From Pterobdella sp. o SKG-2022 (lineage: Eukaryota > Annelida > Clitellata > Hirudinida > Piscicolidae): a DNA stretch of 64,000 nt. Below are positions 36,101 through 49,292 of this stretch, piece after piece. The notes below the pieces were generated by a model. It had not been told where the DNA came from, searched no databases, and saw only the letters and a program-made list of their open reading frames with translations. The stretch lies in the NCBI GenBank assembly GCA_964035795.1, contig OZ038320.1, positions 24,802,118 through 24,866,117 of the forward strand, written 5' to 3'. Each line of letters opens with the position of its first letter. The first letter of the stretch is position 1. Both the position numbers and the translations under genes were made by a program.

Positions 36101-39100
36101 TGTTTTTATTATTATTTATTTTTATCATTTTTATTATTATTTTTATTAAGTCGATGTTTAAAGTATCAATCGATACAATTTCATTTGATTTTCAACGACT
36201 ATCCATTGATGTTTAGTGATTGGCTGGACCCATTGGATTTATATAGATTGCCGTCTTTTAGGTTATTACGTTATGCTATCATTATTTCATTAAAATCCTT
36301 GCTACCATTGTCCTTGTATCGCTCGACAATGATAGCGATGTGTTGGGGTGCGAGGTTTACTGAGTTTAAATTTCATTGTTTCAAACCGAGGTTTAGCGCT
36401 TCAGCTTTTAATTAGTATTTTTATTGATTTTTCTTATTTAATTTTTTTGGATTTATCGATGATAATTATTTGAGTTGGTCTGGTGTATTATGATTGTCTA
36501 ACATATCTTCATTTCTCAATGTTTCATTTTTTTTTCTTATGCTTCAAAATTTTTACAATATGAATTTTATCAAACAATATTGGTACACTATACTAGCTTA
36601 TAAAATTGCATACACGTATATAATACGTACGAATATGCCAAGTAATATTTTTAGTAACTAATTAACATAAAATGTAAAATAATCGTCACAATCATTTGAT
36701 GCCATTTTTGCCTTAGCAAGAAAGGGTTATAAAGTTGTTATGCAATATATACGAAAGTTTATATATAGTTATACATATAAATACAAATATTCTTAAAAAA
36801 GACTATATATATATTTTTTTTAATTATACATATAAATATATACATTAAAACGTTAAATAAAATAAATTTACCCACATATTCATAATACATATAAATTTTC
36901 AGTTATTCCTATAAATATTCTTAATTCTAAATATAAATATACATTGAAAGATTAAATGAAACCATCAAAAAGTGCCCAATTAGACGACATAGCTAGCAAG
37001 AGGTTGGTGAGGTTTGTAGAGGGAATGATGCAGAGGTATGTGGAGCTGGTGAGGAAAAGGGTGCTTCTCGAGGTGAAAAACCATGTGGTTTAGCGTATAT
37101 ATGCTTATAATATTGGTTTTGCGCAGTTCACTAGGTTGTTTTAATTTTTTTTATTATTATTGAATCAATGCTTTTCAATGTTACGGAAAAGCGCTTTACA
37201 AATGTAATATATCAGATTATTGTATCAGATTGTTCAATTCTATTAATTGCGATAGATTAAAATCTTTATTAAACATTTTAGCTTGTTTCAAGTATAATTT
37301 GATATAAAAATTTTAGTCTATTTTATATTATTGTGTCATTGCATAGCAAAATAATTAAACTAAATAAAATGAATCATTTAAAAGCGATCGTCAAGTTCCT
37401 GTGGCATGCAGGCCAAAGCATTGGATAGGTTCTACCGTAGGTTGCAAGCCTTATGCAAGCTTTTGCCTGGCGTCGACTTTTCGAGGTAGTTTAATATATG
37501 CTATAAGTATATTATATATTGAGTAAAAGCGTACATTTTGATGAAGTAGACTAGCCAGCAAATCACAAACGTAGAAAACAAACTATTTAAACAAACCTAT
37601 GACGATTCTCGTTGTAAAATTACTTCAAATTATCGAATAATGAATGAGAGATTTGTTTCTTGAAAGGATAAAAATTTAAATGTTTTTTTCATATTGATTT
37701 TGTTTGGATAGTTTGGACGCTCTGTCAAATAAATGTCGATTAAAAAACAACATAGACGAACAAATGCCAATAAACCAAAATCAAAAGAAAAAAATCTACG
37801 CCTATGTAGTTATATGCCATCAAAATATATATGTATATGTAGTTTTTATTAACTGCTTATATAGTATTAGAGTATATTGAATGCTTACAGGTTGAGTATG
37901 GAGTTGATAGTGCAGGCATCGAAGGACAGGGTGAAGCTCAGCTTGCAAGTTTTGAAGAGCTTCTACTCTGGTCGGAGCTCCATTGATTCATATGTATCAA
38001 TAACATGTAAAATGTTATTTGTAAAACAAGTTGCTAATTTTTTAGCTGTACGTCGTTTTTTCGCTTATATGTCAGCGCTAGATAGATACATATCATGATT
38101 TTTCATCAGATTTTATTCCCACTAGTTGAGAGCGGAGAATCTTATTTCATTAAAAATATTTTTTATAGTCTTCATTTTTATTTTTTTCTATCTAAAGAAC
38201 CTGTTTCTTTTGAATCCACTGAAAATTATTGACACTATTTTTGCTTTTGTACTCAACCTTTGGCCTATCCTTCTTTTAGGAGCTTCCATTTCAAGATGAA
38301 TTTTTTCATCACTTTTGTAGAATTAAATTTAGTTTAGAACTATTTCAATTGACAAATTTTTCACTTCTATTTGATTTCATATAATTAATTAGTTTTTTAC
38401 CATTGAAACAGATCGTTTGACAGACATCAGGCAATCCTTGGCCTCCATGAGTGGTCTTAAAGCCCCTTCTAATGAGGCTTCGTTGAATGCAGGTTTGAGT
38501 CTGGTGGATATCATCAAAAGACTGCAGGAATCATTGGTTGAACAACTTAAAACCACTCTGAACAATTTACAAGTGATTCAAAAAAAATTCTTGAAGTAAT
38601 TTTTTTTAAGTTTTAAGCTGGCAGTTCTTATCTATGATAGAAAATATTTTTTTCTCTTAATTACAATGATATACTTTTCAATTCGTCGTCCATCTTATCT
38701 ATAATATAATTTGGCTTGATTTTACAAATCATTTTTCTTTAAATAACAACTACAGCTTTCCAATCACTTGAAACCACCCACCCAGACGTTCATAGATCCC
38801 AACATGACATACTCAAGCAAGCAAGCGTATAAGAACCAGTTTTGTTTAGAAGTGCGGGAACGCTTGGTTGAAGCATTTTTCGATCATGTCATCAAGACTT
38901 CGTTGGTTTGTGGGCGTGTGTTCAATCCAAATAGTTTATGGCATGTTCATCTTTGGATAGTTCTCAAGAGTTTTTTTGGAAAAAATTGGTTTCCAAATAT
39001 ATTTACGATAATCTTTGAGCATATAAATATAGTGGTAAAATAAAAGTAAGAAATTATTGTTTTAATGTAAGAAACTTGGTGAAATTTATAAGAAAATGAA

Positions 39101-41915
39101 TAAGTTGGTCTTGGGAGTGGTTTCAATGAATTGTTTTATGACTCGTGATAAAAAACTTTGATAAAAAGTCAAAAATAAAACTCAGGACTTTACTCAACAA
39201 ATGGACGAGAAAACGAGCATTTCCTTCAATATTCTCCTTGTTACTTCACGACTTTGCCACGACATCTCAATCACCTCCATCGATGAAATAGTTTGTACTT
39301 GATTATTTTCGATAAAAACGGTTTCATAGATTTTAAAACTTCTGACACTCACTCTGCATTCAAGTTTCCATCAAGTTTTAAACCATAATATTATTCAAAT
39401 AAAACCACTTCATATTTTTCTTATCTCTCCAAATATCACCATCTTTTTATTATTATGGTTTATTTTTAAAACATCATTATAAAGGTTAACTTATATTAGA
39501 ATGTTATGGGTATTGCGTCTATTTTTATTACGACAAGCTTTTTAAAAGGGTTTAATAAGGTTTTGTATATAGCATTAACTGCCAACAGTTCCAGCTGGTG
39601 GATGACCAATTCAAGCTGTATTCCCCTCACCAAAAACACAAGCACGTAGCAGCTTTGTCTTCAGCAAAAATTACTGAAGCTAAGACTGCAGCTCAACAGC
39701 TGTTGAATCATTTTGTGAAGCTGCAGGGCTCAACCATTTCCCAGGTTTGAGGTTGTTTCTGTGTTCAATATTAAATTTTTTTTATATTTATTTTTTTTTC
39801 TAACTCATTCCTGTTATATTAATTAGATAAAAGATTCAAATACTATTAGTATTATAAATGTACAATGCTAGTATAATATGCATATTCCCAAAAGTTTCAA
39901 TATGTATTTATATTACCTGTTTCATTTATAGAATGTGTATATATTTTCCAAAATATTTTGAAAAACTTTTAAAATCAGGTATTTAATTGATTTATTTAAA
40001 AAAAACAATTAGTTTTTAATTTTTTTTATACTACCCATATTTTGTAACATGTATATACAGATGTTACGTAAAAGTGTAGAGACGAGGGATTGTCTGGGAA
40101 GCATGGAGCCACGAAGTGTTAAGTCTGTGATGAAGAGAGTGGTTGAAGACATTACTGCCATTGATAAGTCCATCAGCCAGGTGGGTTCAGTTTTCGGGGT
40201 GTTCGATCATGCTAATTATTTGTTAAAGTGCTACAAAATAATTATGAAGTAAACACAATTAGTTTGTTTGATATAAATTGCTTGGTTTGACTTAATGGTT
40301 TTTTAACCACTTTTTGACTTTTTTCAATAAGTTTCAATAAGTAAACTAGATTTTTAAGTTTTTATTCTTGTAGTTTAGTCGTAAAATATTTTGTTTATTG
40401 TCTAATTATATATTCTTCTCTAGTTTTTGACAAAAGTAAAGATAGGTTTTCAACTTGTTTTTATATCACTCAGGATAATTTTTTAATTTTTAAAACAGCA
40501 AATCAGGTCCTTTAGATATAAAACTAAAAAAATACTCCACTTCTGCTTTTCTTGATACAACCCCATGCACAAAAATGAGATGATTTTTTGTCATACCCTT
40601 GGCAGGTATACGAGGAAGGAAACAAACTGGAACGTCTAAGCGACTCGACGGCCCGAAGAAGTATGGCCTCACGACTGTTTGCTTCAGGCACCGCCACCCG
40701 ATCTAATTGGAGTTACGCTCACAGGTCTAGTGTTGTTCAGGAATTTTAATTTTTCCACATTTAAGACATAACAAACAATATAGGCTAAATTTTGCTATAT
40801 TTCATCATAGTGCCGTTAACATACAAATTTGTGATAATAATTATTAATTTCATCATTTTTTTTAATTTCTTANNNNNNNNNNNNNNNNNNNNNNNNNNNN
40901 NNNNNNNNNNNNNNNNNNNNNNNNNNNNNNNNNNNNNNNNNNNNNNNNNNNNNNNNNNNNNNNNNNNNNNNNNNNNNNNNNNNNNNNNNNNNNNNNNNNN
41001 NNNNNNNNNNNNNNNNNNNNNNNNNNNNNNNNNNNNNNNNNNNNNNNNNNNNNNNNNNNNNNNNNNNNNNNNTAACATTACAGCGTCATTATTATCTTTG
41101 TTTATTTTCATGTGGTTTTGTGAGTTAATTTTTATTTATTTATAGAAATTATCAATAAATTAGCAATAAAAATAAGAGATTATTTCAAAAACCTGAACTG
41201 GATTACAGACACTGATGGAATGTGTGAGACAAAAGACATTCGGCAGGTATGGCTTGCAACAAGTGCAGGTTGATTGCCACTATTTGGATCTCTATCTTTG
41301 GAACTTTGTTCAAGATGAAAAGTGTGTAGTTTACACTTATATTTAATTTTTTTCTACTTTAGAAAATTAGCACAAAAACTTGCCAAGTCGTATTTTCATA
41401 TTAAATACATTTTCTTGTTACCCGGTTTTTTATATTGAACGAATAAATGATATAAATGAGAACACCTCCTTCAAGCCTGGTGCATATGTTACTTGATGAG
41501 ATCATCAGCAGCACCCTCCACCGCTGTGTTGACCCTGTGCCCATGGAGCCTAGTGTATGTAGGATCTTTCCATGCCATTTATTAGTACCAAATGGGGATT
41601 TTTATAAATAATTTTTGTTATTTTATTCTATCTTTTTTATCGTTTTTTATAATTTTTTTTGCTTCATTGTTTATATTTTAAAATTCAGTCAATGTTGCTT
41701 TTGTGTAGATGGCTGTGTCTATTATAATATATTCCTTTTAAACTAATGTATCAGCATATATTGACAACCATTTTATGTGGTTTTAGACCGGACTGGTCTA
41801 GTCAAAATTTTAGTTTTTTAGCGTGCATGAAATAAACAGAAAATATATACTTGTAACTATATTGGACTTTAAAAAAATTTCTCAGGTGGTCGATCTCATA
41901 TGTGAAAGAGGATGA
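33131..41915 (+). CDS. VPS51: VPS51, GARP/EARP tethering complex subunit
   Basis: Exons: 33131-33143 (proposed), 33226-33380, 33442-33576, 33750-33851, 34079-34132, 34309-34382, 34545-34677, 35077-35165, 35412-35565, 35691-35794, 36973-37072, 37413-37485, 37891-37970, 38412-38572, 38756-38905, 39186-39290, 39589-39744, 40061-40180, 40606-40724, [one exon missing in the N gap], 41209-41321, 41476-41554, 41886-41915. About 766 residues seen, near 810 expected. Clear family blocks: [29 protein letters not shown] in the N-terminal coiled-coil region; [40 protein letters not shown]; final [12 protein letters not shown]51 links the VPS52/53/54 (GARP) or VPS52/53/50 (EARP) subunits and supports endosome-to-Golgi retrograde transport. 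The start uses an ATG at 33131 and a 13-nt exon; the alternative frame at 33144 has no ATG. AATAAA near 41992. Confidence 0.92.
37180..37215 (+). repeat. SINE tail fragment
   Basis: GGAAAAGCGCTTTACAAATG followed by TAATATATCAG resembles the 3' tail of the SINE at 3.5 kb (AAAAGCGCTTTATAAATA). No tRNA-like head is visible upstream, so it is a truncated copy or chance. It lies in a VPS51 intron. Confidence 0.35.
40873..41072. other. assembly gap of 200 N
   Basis: Exactly 200 undetermined bases inside a VPS51 intron/exon region. The round length suggests a placeholder, so the true distance is unknown. The VPS51 exon that should lie between those ending at 40724 and starting at 41209 was not found in the readable sequence on either side. 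Confidence 0.95.
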
Positions 41916-43057
41916 AAGATTTGATACAATGTTGCTTTTTTAATTGTATAACAAATACACATGTTTTTTTTTTAAGTTTTTGAATTGACAATAAAATAAA
42001 TTCAGTATAAAAATGTTTTGAGTTTTGCTACCAAACTCAAATTTGGAATGACTGATGGTCAACTTGCATACTACACCAGCGCTATCATGTGAAATTACTT
42101 AATATTCAGTTTTTATTCATGTTTTTCAAAATATTTATTTCGAAATTATTGGAAAATTTATCTTTATTAAACAAATAACTTAAATTAAAATAAAGGAAAA
42201 CTTTAGTTAACCTACTAAAATTAATAAATTAACTCGAAAGATTTTTATTTAATGAAAATTTTTAGTTAAGTCAAATATAAGTAGTTAGATGAACACGTAG
42301 GTTCTCATTACTTTCAAGTCAATAAAACAGGCATACGTAAGTTTCATTCGAGCATTATACCTTTTAAAGACACCTTAATTTACTTATATGCAATATCAAT
42401 AATCATTAACGTCGATATTATGAAAAAAAATTCGTACATTTATTAAACAAAAATAGCTAGAATTTTCAGTAAGTATAGCCTTAATAATGCAAAAATTTTA
42501 CGGCGCCTCTTACGCATCGTTCAGAGGCGTTCTGCTACGAGCTGCTTAGAAATTTTTTTAAAAAAAAGGATAAGATTTGAGATTTGGAAGAAAAGCCTTA
42601 CCAAAATACGTTAGATGCTAACGTGTTTTGGTAATTTTTGGTTAATAAATGTACTAAAATTTCTTATAATATTGACGTTTATGATTATTAACATTATACT
42701 TTATCTTCAAAAGAAACAGATGTTTTTCCCCACAGAGCAAGTTTTCATCAAAACCAATGTAGTCGAAGTCAAGTGTGTCATACCATACCGAACTATGCAA
42801 TACTAACATAGTTTATCAAAATGTGTTCTGCCTTAACAAAATACATTGATTCAATGAATTACAGTAATTTAACGGGTATGAATATACGCAAACTCAAGAG
42901 CATGTAGACCACACCATTGACCTACTTCACCATTTCATGCTTCAACGTCTGCTATAAACTATGAAAATTTTCTTCTTTGTCACAGTTGTTGGGAATATAA
43001 ATCTTTCCCAACAACTTATAACTTCATCGAATATGTACCAACACTTTTGTACAGACT

Positions 43058-43541
43058 AGAGCATCAGTCTGGCGAGGGAAGCAGCCTTCTCGTAGTGCCG
43101 GAGAGGTTTTTAACTACGTGAGTTTCCAAGCACAGAGTTTTCGGGAATTCATAGATCTTTTAGTTTACTGCAATAAAATCATGGAAAAACGATCCACTGC
43201 TCATTATAACAAAACAATCCAAAGCTACAAGTTATTTTGGTGCTCCAAAAAGTGTCGGAAAGTGACTTTGGAAGCTGGCAAATATATCATCAGCAGCCGA
43301 CTGCAAAAACCACCCTCTACGCGATGTCGAGCCTATCAAAATCTTCTTGGAAACAACGAGTTATTACCGGTATTTTACAGCTTTTGCGGTCATTGTTCTT
43401 CTGCCAACACCCCAAAAACTGAATCTCTTCTACACGGATAAAATTAGCCTGATTGCAAATGACGTAGCCGTTTGGACCCAAGGCCCGAGACTTCAATAAG
43501 CCGAACACAGCTTGCAGAAGAAATTGGTCAGATAGGTTAGG
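43058..43541 (+). pseudogene. degenerate coding-like island, possibly retroelement-derived
   Basis: After a TTTTGTACAG acceptor-like site the plus strand is open in one frame for about 127 codons (to a stop near 43441), and parts of the other two frames look coding as well. Further 3', the frame near 43453-43525 reads IANDVAVWTQGPRLQ, a stop, then AEHSLQKKL. This resembles the A[DN]DVA..W region of LINE reverse transcriptases, with an Asn where the catalytic Asp would be. Frame changes and in-frame stops suggest decay. Retroelement origin is inference from this short match; an unrecognised host gene is the alternative. Confidence 0.3.
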
Positions 43542-45061
43542 GTACCGTGAATTTTTAAAAAACTTTTTTGATAAATTTTTTTAGTATTGATCGAGAGAAC
43601 ATTCGAAAGAAATTCACTAGTTTTATGTAATTTTCACTGAAGTTCGAGACTTCCGATATACCGGGAAGTTGATAACACAAAGCCTCATAACAATAAACTC
43701 TCAAATTTTTTTTGAGGTTTGAATGAGTCAAACCCAAACTGATAAGAGATTAAATAAACGTAGAAATGATATTTTCCTATATTAACGTACTGTTAATGAA
43801 ATCTTAGGCGTTTCTCGTTATAATGGTTAGTTTTTTCATAATCTTTTGATATTTTAAATAAGATCTTGATTTAGTAAACTTCAAGAATTTACTCTTTATA
43901 ATATAAGCAAATGTAGTGTGGAATATTAATTTAACAACACAGAAACAGCGCACCTTCAACGCTGGTATTCACACTGTTTGTTGACAGTGTCATTTTTTGG
44001 AGAACAAGGCTTGTTTTTACACCAAAATCGCACTTTATTATTATCTTTGAACATATGCGGTTCAAATTCGCACAAATTGGCCATTTCAAAGTAATTTCAT
44101 TTTATGTATTGAGTTTTTGAGGTGTTGAGGAAACTTGTTTTACACTCGCTAGAGGGTATATTTCCAATAACGGGGGCTCCCCGTATTAGCAATAAGGTGA
44201 AAAAACATAAGATAAGATTTTATAAATCAACCAACAAGCCATTTCAACATTTGCTGATGTTGAATGAGTATAGCATAATATCAATGTAATGGCTTGGAAG
44301 TATTCATAAATATGACAGATTTTTAAAATTCTCATTATCTGTACTGTGCATAGCGCTACTACTTTGAATAAGATTATTAGTCAGTTTTTTTATTTTTCCA
44401 AAGTAGCCGTTTTGATAAAAAAAAACATATTTTCTCTAGCCAAACTTCACTTATGGGTTAAAACAAAAATTCAAAATGATAATATCAATCTCTTCACTTT
44501 GATAATACTCTAAAAAATCGAAACAAAGTTAAAACCTCTATAAACTACACATCGATCTATACTAATTAGAGATCGTTCATCTGCTTAATGATGGGATTTG
44601 ATCTTCCAAGGTGGGCTGTAAGCTCAAAAGTTCGTTACCCCCCATAGTGTCTGTCACCACAACTTAGCCTCCTATGTCATATAGGACTTTTATCAATCAA
44701 TGTGTAACTTTTGGTGGTGATTAAGTGGGTTTTATGAGATCCATTATCTGTAATTATTTTCTCTTTCTATTCAATATATAAGTTTTTTTGCCAATTTTTT
44801 AGATATACCTAATTTTTATGTTGCAAACTGTAATAAGTATATTTTTAGAAAGTTTCAATTAGTTTTCAAACCTTAAAAGAATTTTTTTATGCTGTAACAA
44901 AAGACATGAACAGCTTATTCAAAATTAATAGTGCTGTAATTCCCTCGTCAAATAATGTTTAAAAACTTCTTCAATTGAAAAAATGTGATTATTATCAAAC
45001 CAAAAGTTAAAAATTAATTAACAATTGTTCATGCTTTCGTTTAAATTTTCATCGTGCAAAC

Positions 45062-45134
45062 GTCAACTATACACGTGAACCATTCACTGTCACTAGGACA
45101 AGACTCCTCACACACATCGCCTACTTTGGCATTT
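45062..45134 (-). other. exon-like stretch with Cys pattern
   Basis: On the minus strand an ATTAATAG acceptor-like site precedes 73 bases open to GAC|GTTTGC. They encode a Cys-containing piece (KVGDVCEESCPSDSEWFTCI). The CP..S.WF.C spacing recalls the first half of an LDL-receptor class A module, but the second half is not visible nearby. No neighbouring exons were found, so it may be an isolated exon of a long gene or chance. Confidence 0.2.
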
Positions 45135-48100
45135 CTATTAATGATAAGCTCATGGCAAGTGTTCGCCTATCAAATCAAAATTGAATTATGCTCTAATTAA
45201 ATGACATTTGAAAAAAAAATTGACTTAAATAGAAATTTGGCAAATTTGTGTGTTTGAAATATTATTTTTAAAGGATTCTTGTAATGTTTGCTAGTAAAAT
45301 AAATAAAGGTTTTTTTTGGGCGGCTAGATTTGCCTTTAGTATTCTTATTTTAAAATTGAATTTCATCTATGAATATAGCAAAACGGTCTGATTTTATCAT
45401 ATCAATTTAAAAGCTCTTGTTATAACCTTGAATATTTTCATAATTTAAAAATTATTGTAGAGGTTTCAAAACTTTTTACTGCAGTTTGAAAAGTTTAATG
45501 AAATTCTCAAACTTTTTCATAAGCTTAGTTGTAGCCATGCGTGTTTTCACTTTTACAAATATCACAAAAATCTTCAATTTTAAAAACGTTTTAATCTTTC
45601 ATTCAAACACTCTTATAATTTCAATAAGCTTTGTCACTCTAAGAATTTTAAAAAATAAAAAATTTAAATTTTAATGACTTTTAATTAAGACTGTAGTGTT
45701 TACTTCTTATAGTTTTTAATAATTATATTGAAGATGGCATACAAAAAGCTTTCATATGGCTTTAATATGTGTGAAATATGTTGTATCTAATTTTAATATT
45801 TGAGATAGTGCTTATTTAATATAATTTATTTTTTTATATTTGAATTATGGTATGTTTGGTCTTTAGAGAATTCATTTTATATTATTACTTTGTAAGGTCA
45901 ACAAACACAAAGTATTTCAAAAAAAAGTCCCGAAGATTTTCGTAAAACTAGCTTACATTATCAAGTGATAATTATTACTTTGATTTCTTTCATATAGCTA
46001 GTTCTCTATTTTACTTTAGATAGTTATACCTGCATAACCCTTGTTACAATTGTCATATCTATGAAAACTTACATTACATTAAATAGCATTCAGTTATTTT
46101 GCATTCATAGTTCATAATACTCAGTGGTCTAGAAACTCCTGAAGTTAATGCCATTATAATCATACTCGTAATTGATTTGATTATTATAAGGCTTTATACT
46201 GACTCTAATTAAATAATTTTTGTAACAGGACTGATATATCTAGGCAAAGCCCTTAACAATTAAATGAAAGTTTAGGTATTTGTTAGGGTTTACGAATAAA
46301 TGTTCAAAGGTGTACTTAACAAAAACTACACCATCTGCACATCAATTGAATTATCGCAATGAATAACAAAAATACTCAAAATTCAAAACTCTAATCAAAA
46401 TATTTTTGCTTAAACTCAAAGCTCTACCTTAAATCTTTGAAAATGCATCTTTGTTCTCCGTGTAAGATTCTATGAACGAAACACTCTATTTAAATAACTA
46501 GTAGAATTACATTTTATATTTAATTTAACATTTCTAGTTTTTCTCTGTTTACTAAAAACATCAGTTTTTAAATTTCATTTAGTCGCATCATGTTTTCATT
46601 ATTACTCAATCCCGTCTATAACAAAACTTTTGCTCAATGAAAACGTTTGACTTGTTCTTCTTAAAAAATTTATCGAAGTGCTTCTGACACAGTTAAAGCA
46701 CGCCAGATAAATGTACACTTTTATGATAAGAACTTTATTTATTCATACAAAATATTTTTTCCACGTAAAAATATACTTATCGAAAATTCTATTCGTTCTT
46801 CTTCAAATCTATATCATTAAAACCTAATTTTCGACGTAAAAATGGAAAAAGAATTCATTGTTTATCAGCCTCTCCAACTGAGCCCTAATCACACTCCCTG
46901 AAGAACCTATCAGATAAGCTAATTTCTTACAGCTTGAACTGTAGTTCTAAACATGCTTTTCATACGTTAAGGTCTTAGAAATAATAAATTTAATATTCAA
47001 AAAAACTTCTGCATTATGGCTATGTGTATTTCCCTTGTTATCATTTATTACTAGTTATTACTACTGTTATTACTACTCAAATCGTTTTTTTCACACTTAG
47101 TATTATTGAAAACTCATAGAAGTATAAGTCATCCGTGTGATTATGTGATGAAGGTAATAAAACTTTTGTACTAATATTCACCTAATAGCATTTTATCTCT
47201 TGATCTCACACTTGTCAACTTGTTGGTTTAACATACAAATCAGTTACACTAAGCAATTGTCCTAGGTCGATTCCTTGTCTTTTAACTCTTATATCAAAAA
47301 TAAATTGAGTTATTCAAGAGTTTCGTAACTTCTCATTAATTCATTAGAGCTAACTTTTTTATATAGTATTTATTTGAATTTATTTATTGTTTTTTAGGTA
47401 TTTTATCGATATAATATAACAAAGATGAAAGTTTCAGTTATTCGGCTTATTCTATTTATGTATGTTTTCAAATAGATTCTTTTTATTAAACTACTGTGGC
47501 ATTTAATTTTAATATGCTATTACTTAAAAAATATTTTTTGTACTGTGCACCATGGAAAATGCTACCTACTAAAAACAATAAATATATAAGCACAAATAAT
47601 AATAACCCTTTAAAAGTAATAATAAACCAAAATTTTATTCTCAAAAAAAACAACAATAATAATAAAAACAAAACAATAATATCAGCTCTACCTCTTCAGG
47701 CCGCCGATATGAAAACTGTAATTAAATTGTCAGCATTTTCATCGCCTTATTTATAAGAATAACTATAGCACTTTTTAAAACTTTTTTAAACTTTTTTTTC
47801 CTATGAATTCCGTAACACCTGATTATTATAACTGTTCTTTTTTTGTTCTTGTTTTTATATTTTTATTTTTAAATTTTTTCTAATTATTTCAAATTATTTT
47901 TTTAATAATTTTATTATCTTTTTACTTTTCTTTAATTACTTCTGTTATTATTAATTTCTTCAATCATTAATTATTGATATAATTCTCATTCAAAACGCCG
48001 TCGTCTAGACAAGCCTTGCAAGAAGCACCATACCAGACCACTGGTGCTATTAAGAGCGTGGAGTTTTCTTATAGAGGTGATAGCCCCTTAAGTTTCATAT

Positions 48101-48342
48101 AAGTATCATTAGTAACACACAATGACAGCCCTTTATGCTATATATAATGTAAGAAGCGTATATAAGTACTCTAATATTATAAGAAAATAATTATTTAGTT
48201 ATTTTTACAAAAAGCTGTCTACATTATTGAAAATGAACCTGTTTTGTTAATATAAGAATATACAAGTTTGTGTGTATGATTATCAGTTTCTTTTATGCAT
48301 ATAAGGGTATTTTTGGCTCTATATGATACATTTTGAAGATAA

Positions 48343-48399
48343 TTTTGAATTTTAGTTTGAAAATAGTTTTGAATTTTAGTTTGAAAATAGTTTTGAATA
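48343..48399. repeat. short tandem repeat, 24-bp unit
   Basis: The unit TTTTGAATTTTAGTTTGAAA followed by ATAG occurs twice exactly (48343-48366, 48367-48390) and then partially. It is intergenic and no function is apparent. Confidence 0.7.
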
Positions 48400-49230
48400 A
48401 GTTTTTCATGAGCTTGTTATTTTTATTTCCCATGGCTTTCATAAAAATTGTTTAGTTCTTCTTTTACTCAAACTTTCTAATTGTTTTATACACCAAAAAT
48501 TTTAATGATAGTACCTTGTTTTAGTTATTGATATTTGAAAATTCATCTTAATTAAATGTTTCATACTGCCACTAAAAGAAAATGATGGAATAGCTGTTAA
48601 GCTTTGAAGCTGCTTCATATCAAGCCTCCAGGCTACACCAATCTGCATTGAGAGGTCATGAGAGGTGAAATCTATATGAATGCAATATGATTAACTAATA
48701 GTCCAACAAGAATTCATGCGGAGGACAAAACTTGCTTAATTGGTTTTGTTGTTGTTTGGCTGGTTAAATGTGATATCACAAATGATTTTGAGGTTCTGGT
48801 TGTGTTCTTTCAAATTGCCCTTTAACATTTGTCTGCTTCAACGTTGCGCTGAAAATTGACTAAACTGACAATGATTTCAAAGCTTTTTTTCATAAAAGGT
48901 TGAAATCATTGCTTTCAAAAGGATTTATTATTGATATGGCACAGACGCTTATAACGATGGCAGCATGGTCCGGCTTACATAAAGCATACAATTAAAACTC
49001 GCTTGCCTCAATATCAATTAAAGCAATGAGATATAATATGTATTAATATTTTATAGATTGAAAAGTTGATATTAAGTTTAACTTTGAAGATGTTTTATCT
49101 TTTGAATATACTCTGAATTTTTTATTGCAAATCTTATATACAAAAGTCTACTGAATATCTATAAATACATATAGTTCATTGTTAATTCTACATAAATACA
49201 TGATTTGTTTGAAAAAATAAATGTATTGAC

Positions 49231-49292
49231 GTAAGTTTTTGAAATTTTTCTATCTTGTTTTAGCACAAGATAGAACAATTTCAAAAACTTTA
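49231..49292. repeat. short hairpin, about 27-bp stem
   Basis: GTAAGTTTTTGAAATTTTTC... (49231-49257) and CAAGATAGAACAATTTCAAA... (49266-49292) are near-perfect reverse complements separated by about 8 bases. The size fits a small foldback or a miRNA-like hairpin, but the A/T-rich arms give no support for processing. Confidence 0.6.

Noticed and set aside
36031..36120. Additional VPS51 exon after the acceptor TTTTTAG at about 36031
   Set aside because: It would fit in phase, but no usable donor follows, and the exon at 36973 already continues the family alignment.
44590..44710. Another tRNA-derived SINE on the minus strand
   Set aside because: GGCTAAGTTGTGG resembles box A and GATCAAATCC box B, but the spacing is too large and no shared tail is visible.
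47496..47756. 86-residue Asn/Lys-rich protein
   Set aside because: A/T-rich low-complexity frame without splice sites, neighbours or recognisable motifs.
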